Assembly: GCF_040545425.1 (NCBI RefSeq)
Contig: NZ_JBEPLW010000012.1
Reading direction: 5' to 3' (one strand)
DNA: 64,000 bases
DNA from: Bhargavaea ullalensis
GTDB lineage: Bacteria; Bacillota; Bacilli; Bacillales_A; Planococcaceae
A model generated the notes under the pieces. The model had not been told where the DNA came from, made no database searches, and saw nothing but the letters and a program-made list of their open reading frames with translations. The translations under genes and the position numbers were made by a program. Positions 8,443-15,424 of the stretch are shown here, piece after piece (within the stretch, counting starts at the first letter, position 1; each line of letters begins with the position of its first letter).

Positions 8443-9102
8443 ATGAAAAAAGAATTTGTGGTCATCGGCCTCGGCCGGTTCGGCGGCAGCATCGTCCGCG
8501 AACTGATCCAGCAGGGGGCGGATGTCCTGGCGATCGACCGGGATTCCGAGCGGGTCGATGAATTTGCAGCGATTGCCACGCAGGCGGTCGCCGCAGACAC
8601 GACGGACGAGCAGGCGCTCGTGTCACTCGGCATCCGGAACTTCGAGCATGTCATCGTGGCGATCGGCGAGCACATCCAGTCGAGCATCCTGACGACGCTC
8701 ATCCTGAAGGAACTCGGCGTCGCCAAGATCACCGTCAAGGCCCAAAATGACTACCATGCAAAAGTACTGCAGAAAATCGGCGCCGACCAGGTCGTCCACC
8801 CGGAACGGGACATGGGTATCCGGATCGCCAATAATATGATGTCCAATAACATCCTGGATTATCTGGAATTATCGGATGAGCACTCCATCATGGAGATCAA
8901 GGCGAACGAACTGCTCGCCGGCCATACAATCCTCGACCTGGACATCCGCGCACGCTACGGCATCAACATCGTCGCCATCAAACGAGGGGAGGAGGTCGTC
9001 GTCTCCCCGATGGCCGACGAACAAATCCAGCTCGGCGACATCCTGATCATCATCGGCTCGGACGGCGATATCCTCCGGTTCGAGAAGAAGGCCCTTCACT
9101 AA
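8443..9102 (+). CDS. ktrC: Ktr potassium uptake regulatory subunit KtrC (KtrA family)
   Basis: 219 residues. N-terminal RCK/Rossmann domain with the nucleotide-binding start VVIGLGRFGGSIVREL and acidic AIDRD at the end of beta-2; C-terminal RCK_C domain from about residue 135. Cytoplasmic octameric gating ring that binds ATP/ADP and c-di-AMP and controls a KtrB/KtrD-type membrane channel, not present in this window. Similarity to B. subtilis KtrC (YkqB) extends over its whole length and the rnjA-rpoY neighbourhood is conserved, although rnjA is on the opposite strand here as in a convergent arrangement. GGAGG is 8 nt before the ATG. Confidence 0.93.
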   Translation: MKKEFVVIGLGRFGGSIVRELIQQGADVLAIDRDSERVDEFAAIATQAVAADTTDEQALVSLGIRNFEHVIVAIGEHIQSSILTTLILKELGVAKITVKAQNDYHAKVLQKIGADQVVHPERDMGIRIANNMMSNNILDYLELSDEHSIMEIKANELLAGHTILDLDIRARYGINIVAIKRGEEVVVSPMADEQIQLGDILIIIGSDGDILRFEKKALH

Positions 9103-9106
9103 TTAA

Positions 9107-9142
9107 AAACAAGCCGCATGCCCCCGGGCCTGCGGCTTTTCT
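9107..9142 (+). terminator. Terminator of ktrC
   Basis: Stem AAGCCGCA (9111-9118) with TGCGGCTT (9131-9138), T-rich 3' side, 8 nt after the ktrC stop. Confidence 0.8.
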
Positions 9143-9197
9143 GACTGTGGTGCAACATTCAGAGCGGCTTATCAGATCATGTCTAAATAAAGCCTTC

Positions 9198-9281
9198 GCG
9201 CTCACTCAAGGGTTGTATGATTCCACTCGAGCCATCAACGCGCTCACTCGCAGCCTTTGCGATTCCACTCGCACATTAGTC
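9198..9281. repeat. 21-bp-period tandem repeat, type A (four units)
   Basis: Four consecutive 21-nt units begin alternately GCGCTCACTC (9198, 9240) and GATTCCACTC (9219, 9261). The first ten bases of each unit are conserved and the remaining eleven vary. The same alternating array occurs at 44131-44235. Because 21 is a multiple of three, the array keeps a spurious open frame of heptapeptides. Intergenic between convergent ktrC and rnjA. Confidence 0.85.
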
Positions 9282-9299
9282 TTGTGTAAACTCCATCAG

Positions 9300-9410
9300 T
9301 CGAAGAAATCCGCTCGCTTACCGCGGGCGTTGCCTCAGCCTCCTCGAGCTCCGCTCTGCGGGGTCTTCGACGGACGCTGTTCACGCAGGTGTCTCGCGGA
9401 TTTCTTCTTC
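9300..9410. repeat. GC-rich inverted-repeat element, free-standing copy 1
   Basis: A ~110-bp element closed by a perfect 12-bp inverted repeat, GAAGAAATCCGC (9302-9313) and GCGGATTTCTTC (9396-9407). The interior carries GCCTCCTCGAGCTCCGCTCT, GCGGGGTCTTCG and GCAGGTGTCTCG, shared with the copies at 20364, 28178 and (diverged) 43977. Several small internal hairpins are possible. It is not coding: stops occur upstream in the frame that is conserved with the 44-kb copy. Confidence 0.85.
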
Positions 9411-9461
9411 TACTTACATAGAGATCTGGACGTTAGTGCTTTCCCGACGATGTAGGGTATT

Positions 9462-9540
9462 ATCCAGACATTCGCGGGCGCAATCCCGACATTCGGAGCG
9501 TCAATCCCGACATTCGCGGGCGCAATCCCGACATTCACCC
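9462..9540. repeat. 21-bp-period tandem repeat, type B
   Basis: Three full 21-nt units start at 9470, 9491 and 9512 (each ATTCG...AATCCCGAC) plus partial units at both ends. Units 1 and 3 are identical; unit 2 differs in the middle. Period equals that of the type A array 200 bp upstream but the sequence is unrelated. It lies just before the rnjA terminator. Confidence 0.85.
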
Positions 9541-9544
9541 ATAA

Positions 9545-9576
9545 CAAAAAACCGCATCCTCCTGGAAGGATGCGGC
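9545..9576 (-). terminator. Terminator of the rpoY-rnjA operon
   Basis: Stem CCGCATCCT (9552-9560) with AGGATGCGG (9567-9575), followed on the minus strand by TTTTTTG. Confidence 0.85.
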
Positions 9577-9588
9577 AGAACTTATAAA

Positions 9589-11259
9589 TCAGACTTCCAT
9601 GACGACCGGCAAAATCATCGGCCGGCGTTTGGTTTTGTCAAACAGGTATGGTCCGAGTATGTCGGAAATCTGGCTTTTCAGGGCTTCGGGATCCGGCTCT
9701 TTTGACGAGGCGACCGACTGGCGGAGCCTGCGGTTCAGCATCGACTGGGCTTCGTTGATCATCGCGCCCGACTCACGCATGTAGACGAATCCGCGGGAGA
9801 TGAGGTCGGGGCCGGAGACGATCTTGCCTTTTGCTTTGTTGAGCGTGACGACCACAATGACGAGGCCGTCCTCGGAAAGAACCCGGCGGTCGCGCAGAAC
9901 CACGTTGCCGATGTCGCCGATCCCGCTTCCGTCGATGTACACATCACCCGACGGAACACGGCCGGCAAGGCGGGCTTCGTCGGAACCGAGCGCCAGCACG
10001 TCGCCGTTTTCCATGATAAAGATGTTTTCCTCCGGCACGTCACATTGGACGGCCAGGGACTTGTGCATCTTCAGCATCCGGTATTCGCCGTGGATCGGCA
10101 TGAAGAACTTCGGCTTGATCAGGCGGAGCATGAGCTTCTGTTCCTGCTGGGAGCCGTGCCCGGATGTGTGGATATTGTTGAGCGATCCGTGGATGACTTC
10201 GGCGCCCGCCCGGAACAGCAGATTGATTGTCCGGTTGACGCTCGCGATGTTGCCCGGAATCGGGGAAGACGAAAAGATGACAGTGTCGCCAGGCTGGATC
10301 TGGATCTGCCGGTGCGTACCGTTGGCGATCCGGGAAAGGGCCGCCATCGGCTCGCCCTGGCTGCCCGTGCACAGGATCAGTGCTTCATTGGCCGGAAGCC
10401 GGTTGAGCGTCTGGGTGTCGACGAACATTTCCTTCGGCGCGTCGATATAGCCGAGTTCGCGGCCGATCGTGATGGCGTTGTCCATGCTGCGGCCAAACAC
10501 GGCGATTTTCCGTCCGTGCTTGATCGCCGCGGTCACCGCCTGCTGGAGCCGGTAGATGTTGGACGCGAACGTCGCGAAGATGATGCGGCCGTCCACCTTG
10601 CGGAAGATCTCGTCGATGCTTTCGCCGACTTTCTTCTCGGACATCGTGAAGTCCGGAACTTCCGCATTCGTGCTGTCCGACAGGAGGCAAAGGACGCCTT
10701 CCTCCCCGATCTGTGCCATTTTCGCGAGGTTGGCCGGCTCGCCGACCGGTGTGAAGTCGAACTTAAAGTCACCGGTGTGGACAATGTTGCCCGGAGGCGT
10801 TTTCACGACAATTCCGAAGGCGTCCGGAATGCTGTGTGTCGTCCGGAAAAAGCTGACCGAGGTTTTGCGGAATTTGATCACGTCGTCTTCTTTGATTTCA
10901 ATGAGCTTCGTACGGCGAAGCAGGCCGTGTTCTTCGAGTTTGTTGCGCAGGAGCCCAAGTGCGAGCTTGCCGCCATACACAGGGATGTTGACTTTCTTCA
11001 AAAGATAAGGAATTCCGCCGATATGGTCTTCGTGGCCGTGTGTGACGAAAAGGCCCTTGATCTTATCTGCGTTCCGTTCGATGTACGTATAATCCGGGAT
11101 GATGTAGTCGATCCCGAGAAGGTCATCGTCAGGGAACATGATACCCGCGTCGATCAGGATGATTTCATCCTGAAACTGGACCGCGTACGTGTTTTTGCCG
11201 ATTTCGCCCAGTCCGCCCAGTGCGAAAACGGCTGTCTGGTCATTTTTTACAGACTTCAT
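9589..11259 (-). CDS. rnjA: Ribonuclease J1
   Basis: 556 residues, the normal length. The metallo-beta-lactamase core has the zinc motif THGHEDHIGGIPY (His74, His76, Asp78, His79) and GDFKFDF further on; the beta-CASP region and C-terminal domain follow. Cytoplasmic endoribonuclease and 5'-to-3' exoribonuclease that acts in mRNA turnover and 16S rRNA 5' maturation. Its ATG lies 5 nt after the rpoY stop, so the two genes form an operon, as in other Bacillales. Confidence 0.97.
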   Translation of the reverse strand: MKSVKNDQTAVFALGGLGEIGKNTYAVQFQDEIILIDAGIMFPDDDLLGIDYIIPDYTYIERNADKIKGLFVTHGHEDHIGGIPYLLKKVNIPVYGGKLALGLLRNKLEEHGLLRRTKLIEIKEDDVIKFRKTSVSFFRTTHSIPDAFGIVVKTPPGNIVHTGDFKFDFTPVGEPANLAKMAQIGEEGVLCLLSDSTNAEVPDFTMSEKKVGESIDEIFRKVDGRIIFATFASNIYRLQQAVTAAIKHGRKIAVFGRSMDNAITIGRELGYIDAPKEMFVDTQTLNRLPANEALILCTGSQGEPMAALSRIANGTHRQIQIQPGDTVIFSSSPIPGNIASVNRTINLLFRAGAEVIHGSLNNIHTSGHGSQQEQKLMLRLIKPKFFMPIHGEYRMLKMHKSLAVQCDVPEENIFIMENGDVLALGSDEARLAGRVPSGDVYIDGSGIGDIGNVVLRDRRVLSEDGLVIVVVTLNKAKGKIVSGPDLISRGFVYMRESGAMINEAQSMLNRRLRQSVASSKEPDPEALKSQISDILGPYLFDKTKRRPMILPVVMEV

Positions 11260-11264
11260 CCGGA

Positions 11265-11474
11265 TTACACCTGCTCAACGTGGAAGTTCTCGGACTTCAT
11301 CTCATATTCAAGATGCCCGCCTTCCAGCAGCTGGATGTATTCGATGTTGTAGCCGCGTTCCTTCACGCTAGCGCGGACCTGGCGCTCGTTCTCTGCCTCG
11401 ACATACATGGATTTTGTGTTTTCGCGGACCGGCACTTCATGCATGTTCTCTTGGTAAAATACTTTGTAGATCAT
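11265..11474 (-). CDS. rpoY: RNA polymerase epsilon subunit (DUF1447)
   Basis: 69 residues, matching the family length; begins MIYKVFYQENMHEVPVREN and contains the conserved YNIEYIQLLEG...LEYE region. A small accessory subunit of Firmicutes RNA polymerase near the beta' jaw. AAGGAGAGCAGAAG precedes the ATG. First gene of the rpoY-rnjA operon; a TATTAT -10-like box (11519-11524) lies upstream, directly after the terminator of the small peptide gene. Confidence 0.95.
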   Translation of the reverse strand: MIYKVFYQENMHEVPVRENTKSMYVEAENERQVRASVKERGYNIEYIQLLEGGHLEYEMKSENFHVEQV

Positions 11475-11548
11475 CTTCTGCTCTCCTTTTTCACGTTCAA
11501 ATACTTGCCATATCCTTTATAATAGCATGCAGGCCCCGCGAAATAAAG

Positions 11549-11574
11549 AAAAGCCCCCGGTATGAGCGGGGGCG
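11549..11574 (-). terminator. Terminator of the 23-codon gene
   Basis: Stem GCCCCCG (11553-11559, read on the minus strand as CGGGGGC) with its complement at 11567-11573, followed by TTTTC on the minus strand. It lies 6 nt beyond the stop of the small ORF and separates it from rpoY. Confidence 0.8.
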
Positions 11575-11579
11575 AATCA

Positions 11580-11651
11580 TCATGCAATGGACTTTTTGCC
11601 GAGGATGCCATTGAGCCGTTTCAACCATCGACGCTTCAAGCGTTTCAGCAT
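11580..11651 (-). CDS. Probable 23-residue cationic amphipathic peptide
   Basis: Too short for routine gene calling, yet it has every gene signal: ATG at 11649-11651, AAGGAGTG 7 nt upstream, a consensus sigma-A promoter, and its own terminator. The peptide starts MLKRLKRRWLKRLNG and ends KKSIA; 9 of 23 residues are Lys/Arg, with hydrophobic residues spaced as an amphipathic helix. No acidic residue. I do not recognise the family. It could be membrane-active, a small protein regulator, or a by-product of an sRNA gene. It is transcribed toward rpoY-rnjA and divergent from the HAD gene. Confidence 0.6.
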   Translation of the reverse strand: MLKRLKRRWLKRLNGILGKKSIA

Positions 11652-11671
11652 GGCAATCACTCCTTGTCCCT

Positions 11672-11700
11672 ATTATATGCATGAATGAATGTTCTGTCAA
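11672..11700 (-). promoter_or_regulatory. Consensus sigma-A promoter of the 23-codon gene
   Basis: Minus strand -35 TTGACA (11695-11700), exactly 17-nt spacer, -10 TATAAT (11672-11677): a perfect match to consensus, one of the two strongest promoters in the window. Confidence 0.85.
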
Positions 11701-11733
11701 GTGTTTTTCAAAGTTTGGGAGGAGGAAATGTGC

Positions 11734-12504
11734 TTGGGTAAAATTTTGTTTTTCGATATTGACGGTACGCTCTATGACCATGAGAAGAAGCTTCCCGCGT
11801 CAGCGAAAAAGGCCATTTTAGCGGCACGGAACAACGGCCATCTGATCGCCATTGCAACCGGCCGGGCGCCTTTCATGGTGCAGCCGGTGCTTGATGAGCT
11901 GGAGATCGACACGTATGTCTGTTTCAACGGACAGTATGTCGTCCACCGCGGCGCAGTTGTTCACCAGGGCACACACGACCCGGTGCTGCTGGGGCGGATC
12001 AAGCAGGAAGCAGACCGGCGCGGCCATCCGCTCGTCTACATGGACGACAGCGAGATGGTCGCTTCCGGTGAAGGGCACGGGTATGTCCGGGAGGGCCTTG
12101 GCACACTCAAGATCACTTACCCGAGGGTCGAAGCGGATTTTTACAAACGCCACCCGGTGCACCAGGCGCTCCTTTTCTGCAAAGAAGAGGAAGAAGAAGG
12201 CTACAGAAAAACTTTCCCTGAAGTGGAATTCGTCCGCTGGCAGCGCGTCAGCTGCGACATCCTTCCCGGCGGTGCGTCAAAGGCCGCCGGCATGGAACAT
12301 ATCCTGGAGCGGGAGGGTCTGAAGATGGAGGATGCGATTGCATTTGGCGACGGCTTGAATGACCGGGAGATGCTGGCGGCCGCCGGAATCGGCGTCGCGA
12401 TGGGGAACGGGCATGACGAAGTGAAACGGCTGGCCGACTACGTGGCCGGAGACGTGGCGGAAGACGGCATCGCACGCATTCTTGAAGAGCTCGGTCTCGT
12501 CTGA
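11734..12504 (+). CDS. HAD-superfamily Cof-type phosphatase (YkrA-like)
   Basis: 256 residues. HAD motif I FFDIDGTLYD at the N-terminus, motif II ATGR, Cof-type C2 cap, and motif IV GDGLNDREML near the C-terminus. Cytoplasmic Mg2+-dependent hydrolase of small phosphorylated metabolites; substrate unknown. TTG at 11734 is preferred because AGGAGG ends 8 nt upstream; ATG at 11728 is in frame but only 2 nt from the same site. Position between rpoY-rnjA and peptide deformylase matches B. subtilis ykrA. Confidence 0.88.
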   Translation: MGKILFFDIDGTLYDHEKKLPASAKKAILAARNNGHLIAIATGRAPFMVQPVLDELEIDTYVCFNGQYVVHRGAVVHQGTHDPVLLGRIKQEADRRGHPLVYMDDSEMVASGEGHGYVREGLGTLKITYPRVEADFYKRHPVHQALLFCKEEEEEGYRKTFPEVEFVRWQRVSCDILPGGASKAAGMEHILEREGLKMEDAIAFGDGLNDREMLAAAGIGVAMGNGHDEVKRLADYVAGDVAEDGIARILEELGLV

Positions 12505-12523
12505 ACGTCCATCGGTCAAATCA

Positions 12524-12566
12524 AAAAGGCAAGAGGCATCCTTTAGGGCCCCTTGCCGTTTTTTTA
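12524..12566. terminator. Bidirectional terminator between the HAD gene and def
   Basis: 10-bp stem with one mismatch (arms 12528-12537 and 12548-12557, core GGCAAG/CTTGCC), A-run on the left and T7 on the right, serving both convergent genes. Confidence 0.75.
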
Positions 12567-13124
12567 TTCGTTTTCTCCGAGCGGCTTTGCATCGGGATAG
12601 TTTCTGAACGGTTCATCGGGATCGATGTGATCGTAGAACATGACACCGTTCAGATGATCGAGCTCGTGCTGGAATGCGATTGCCGGCAGTCCCTTCAGCC
12701 GTCGCTTGATCGGCTCCCCGTCAGGCGTGAAGCCTTTGATCGTCACTTTTGCATAGCGGGGGACGAAGCCCGGGACTTCCCGGTCGACCGACAAGCATCC
12801 TTCGCCGCCGGGAAGATAGGCCTTTGCGCCGGAGTGGCTGGCGATTTTCGGGTTGACGATGACGAAGCTGACGGGCTCGCTGTCTTCATCGACAATGTGC
12901 AGCGCGAACATTCTCTTCGGGACATCAATCTGGTTGGCGGCCAGGCCGATCCCCGGACGAAGACCGTATCGTTCGGCTATCTCGGGATTTTGGCTGTTCT
13001 TGAGGAATTCGAGCATTTGCCGGGCAGTCTCTTTTTCTTCCTCCGACAAAGGGAGGGCCATCTCTTCCGCTTTCATGCGGAGCGTCGGATGGCCTTCCCG
13101 GATAATCCGATCCATCGTAATCAT
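12564..13124 (-). CDS. def: Peptide deformylase (type 2, DefB-like)
   Basis: 186 residues. All three motifs are present: GIGLAANQ (about 59-66), EGCLS (about 108-112) and HELDH (about 153-157). Removes the formyl group from nascent N-terminal Met using a metal held by Cys and the two His. Insertions between motifs 1 and 2 are typical of Gram-positive type 2 enzymes. In B. subtilis the equivalent gene lies at the same place (ykrB). Confidence 0.96.
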   Translation of the reverse strand: MITMDRIIREGHPTLRMKAEEMALPLSEEEKETARQMLEFLKNSQNPEIAERYGLRPGIGLAANQIDVPKRMFALHIVDEDSEPVSFVIVNPKIASHSGAKAYLPGGEGCLSVDREVPGFVPRYAKVTIKGFTPDGEPIKRRLKGLPAIAFQHELDHLNGVMFYDHIDPDEPFRNYPDAKPLGENE

Positions 13125-13209
13125 GTTGCAGACTTCCTTTCGTGCGACTTGGCATTACCATTAGTATATCGCGGAAGGGGCATGCATGAAATAAAAATGC
13201 CCGATTTCA

Positions 13210-13238
13210 TTGAAAACGGCCGAAACTCCTAATATAGT
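13210..13238 (+). promoter_or_regulatory. Sigma-A promoter of the YkyA-like lipoprotein gene
   Basis: -35 TTGAAA (13210-13215), 17-nt spacer, -10 TATAGT (13233-13238), about 35 nt ahead of the coding region. Confidence 0.65.
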
Positions 13239-13274
13239 AAAAGGAACTAAGAAGGGACGGGAGGATTGAAGGAA

Positions 13275-13919
13275 GTGAAAAAGAAAATTGCAGGCACGGC
13301 ACTGGCCGCGGCCCTGTTCCTTTCCGCCTGTTCGTTCGGTGCATCCGCCCATGACAAGCTCGCCGGTGCCGTCAGCGACATCCAGGAGGAGGAAAAACCT
13401 TTCCTGGAATCACAGGAAGACATGGCCGGCCTTGAGAAAAAAGAAAGCAAGCTGTTCAGCTCGATGATGGAACTGACGAAAGACGATGCCGACAAACTTT
13501 CCGGCATGGTGAAAGAAGCGGACGAATCGGTCGATGAGCGGCTGACCCTCCTGGACAAGGGAGACGAGTCGGTCGGGAACGCGGAAAAAAAACTCGCCGC
13601 TCTCGATGACGTGAAGACGGATGACGAATCGGCGAAAAAAGCAATCGGTGAACTGAAAGATGCGATGGAAAGCCGTTACGCAGCGCAGCATGACTACTCC
13701 AAGCTCTACCGGGAAGCGGCGGATCTTCAGAAGAAGCTGTACGCCATGCTGACCGAAGAAGGGGCCGACTTCAAAGAGATCCAGGACCAGGCCGACGCAG
13801 TCAATGCAAAAAATGACGAAGTCCGCGCCGCGCTCGGTGAATTCAACGAGACGACGGAACGGGTCAATGAACTGAAAGCGAAAGCATTTGACCGCATGGA
13901 AGAGGACAGCTCAAAGTAA
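13275..13919 (+). CDS. YkyA-like cell-wall-binding lipoprotein
   Basis: 214 residues from GTG at 13275; TTG at 13266 is an alternative but sits directly on the GGGAGG. The signal peptide ends in the lipobox LSAC (Cys about residue 19), so the protein should be lipid-anchored on the outer face of the membrane. The rest is highly charged and helical with coiled-coil character (many Glu/Lys/Asp heptads). Family members in Bacillales lie next to def and pdhA, as here. Molecular role unknown. Confidence 0.85.
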   Translation: MKKKIAGTALAAALFLSACSFGASAHDKLAGAVSDIQEEEKPFLESQEDMAGLEKKESKLFSSMMELTKDDADKLSGMVKEADESVDERLTLLDKGDESVGNAEKKLAALDDVKTDDESAKKAIGELKDAMESRYAAQHDYSKLYREAADLQKKLYAMLTEEGADFKEIQDQADAVNAKNDEVRAALGEFNETTERVNELKAKAFDRMEEDSSK

Positions 13920-13933
13920 TCACTGCAACAAAT

Positions 13934-13960
13934 CAGGGGTGCCGGCGGGCGCCCTTTTTC
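13934..13960 (+). terminator. Terminator of the YkyA-like gene
   Basis: GGGTGCC...GGCGCCC stem with one mismatch followed by TTTTTC, 15 nt after the stop. Further hairpins (CCGCAT...ATGCGG near 14000) lie between here and the pdh promoter but have no assigned role; no gene is seen in 13920-14305. Confidence 0.65.
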
Positions 13961-14183
13961 AATGCCCAAAGAGAGGATTTGCCGGACAGCCGGCGATTTT
14001 CCGCATGCTTCCCCAAGATGCGGGGCATGGTTAACTGGGCGGAGAAAGCATCTCAAGACGGACAACGATAGTTTTTCGGTCACTGCGACCGGGAAAGGAT
14101 AGGATATGGTGCTTTTTTGATATGGTACAAAAGAAGTTGATGTGCTAATACAGTTGCTGAATTGAAGGGTTGTGTACTAATAC

Positions 14184-14197
14184 TAAAAGCGCTTTCA
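14184..14197. promoter_or_regulatory. cre-like CcpA site upstream of pdhABCD
   Basis: TAAAAGCGCTTTCA matches the cre consensus TGWAARCGYTWNCA with one difference and is nearly palindromic. Its centre is about 52 nt upstream of the expected transcription start, the position from which CcpA activates genes such as ackA and pta in B. subtilis. Activation is inference. Confidence 0.6.
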
Positions 14198-14207
14198 AAT
14201 CGTTGCA

Positions 14208-14236
14208 TTGACCGGACTTTTCCGTTCTTGTATAAT
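14208..14236 (+). promoter_or_regulatory. Sigma-A promoter of pdhABCD
   Basis: -35 TTGACC (14208-14213), 17-nt spacer, -10 TATAAT (14231-14236). The leader to the pdhA ATG is about 63 nt. Confidence 0.8.
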
Positions 14237-14305
14237 TCATTCGTGAGAAGTTGTACCACCCGCAAGAGGCATACCCGATAATACAGAAAAGGAGAGTTGC
14301 AGAAC

Positions 14306-15421
14306 ATGGCTGCCAAAAAGTCGAACCGACTCGATCCGGAACAAACGCTCCGTGAGATCGAAGAGAAATTTGAGATGTTCCAGATTCTGAATGAAGAGGG
14401 GGAAATCGTCAACAAGGAGCTGGATCCGGGACTTTCCGATGAGGAATTGACCGAACTGATGACACGCATGGTCTGGACACGGATCTTGGACCAGCGTTCG
14501 ATCTCCCTCAACCGCCAGGGCCGCCTCGGTTTTTATGCGCCGACGGCCGGGCAGGAAGCATCCCAGCTGGCATCACACTTTGCGCTTGAAAAAGACGACT
14601 TCATCCTGCCGGGTTACCGGGATGTTCCGCAGATCGTCTGGCACGGACTGCCGCTTGACCTTGCGTTCCTCTGGTCCCGCGGACATTTCCAGGGCAGCGA
14701 AATTCCTGACGGCGTCAACATTTTCATGCCGCAGATCATCATCGGCGCCCAGTACATCCAGGCGGCCGGCGTCGCGCTCGGCAAACAGAAGCGTGGCGAA
14801 AAGTCGGTCGTCGTCACCTACACGGGTGACGGCGGAACGTCTCAGGGGGATTTCTATGAAGGAATCAACTTCGCGGGTGCCTACAACGCGCCGGCCATTT
14901 TCTTCATCCAGAACAACCAGTACGCCATCTCGACGCCCCGCGAGCTGCAGACCGCAGCGAAGACACTTGCACAAAAAGGCGTGGCTGCAGGCATTCCGAG
15001 CGTTCTTGTCGACGGGATGGATGCGCTTGCCGTCTATGCGGTGACGAAGCAGGCACGCGAACGCGCGCTCAACGGCGGCGGCCCGACACTCATCGAAACG
15101 ATGTGCTACCGCTATGGTCCGCACACGATGGCAGGGGACGACCCGACCCGCTACCGTACATCCGAAACGGATTCCGAGTGGGAAAAACGCGATCCGCTCA
15201 TCCGTTTCCGCAAGTATATGGAGGCGAAGGGCCTCTGGAACGAAGAAAAGGAAAATGAAGTGATCGAGCGTGCCAAGGAAGAGATCAAGGCTGCGATCAA
15301 AAAAGCGGACGCCGCTCCGAAACAGAAAGTGAGCGACTTCCTCAAGATCATGTACAAAGGCGACATGCCGCAAAACGTCCAAGAACAACTCGACATTTAC
15401 ACAGAGAAGGAGTCGAAGTAA
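14306..15421 (+). CDS. pdhA: Pyruvate dehydrogenase E1 alpha subunit
   Basis: 371 residues. Thiamine diphosphate/Mg2+ motif GDGGTSQGDFYEGINFA with the downstream N of FIQNN completes the GDG-X-NN signature (from about residue 173). Together with PdhB forms the alpha2beta2 E1 that decarboxylates pyruvate and acetylates the E2 lipoyl group. ATG at 14306 is chosen with GGAGAG 9 nt upstream; a TTG at 14297 is too near. First gene of a four-gene operon with 3-28 nt gaps. Confidence 0.97.
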   Translation: MAAKKSNRLDPEQTLREIEEKFEMFQILNEEGEIVNKELDPGLSDEELTELMTRMVWTRILDQRSISLNRQGRLGFYAPTAGQEASQLASHFALEKDDFILPGYRDVPQIVWHGLPLDLAFLWSRGHFQGSEIPDGVNIFMPQIIIGAQYIQAAGVALGKQKRGEKSVVVTYTGDGGTSQGDFYEGINFAGAYNAPAIFFIQNNQYAISTPRELQTAAKTLAQKGVAAGIPSVLVDGMDALAVYAVTKQARERALNGGGPTLIETMCYRYGPHTMAGDDPTRYRTSETDSEWEKRDPLIRFRKYMEAKGLWNEEKENEVIERAKEEIKAAIKKADAAPKQKVSDFLKIMYKGDMPQNVQEQLDIYTEKESK

Positions 15422-15424
15422 CCG

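Noticed and set aside
9147..9455. Open frame with heptapeptide repeats (ALT...DST pattern)
   Set aside because: Produced by the 21-bp repeats, with no ribosome binding site and ending inside the inverted-repeat element.
9198..9540. CRISPR-like array
   Set aside because: Repeats are directly abutting 21-mers with only 10 conserved bases and no 30-nt spacers; no cas genes nearby.
13920..14305. Riboswitch or T-box leader before pdhA
   Set aside because: The promoter is only ~63 nt before the ATG, too short for a leader; hairpins seen lie upstream of the transcription start.
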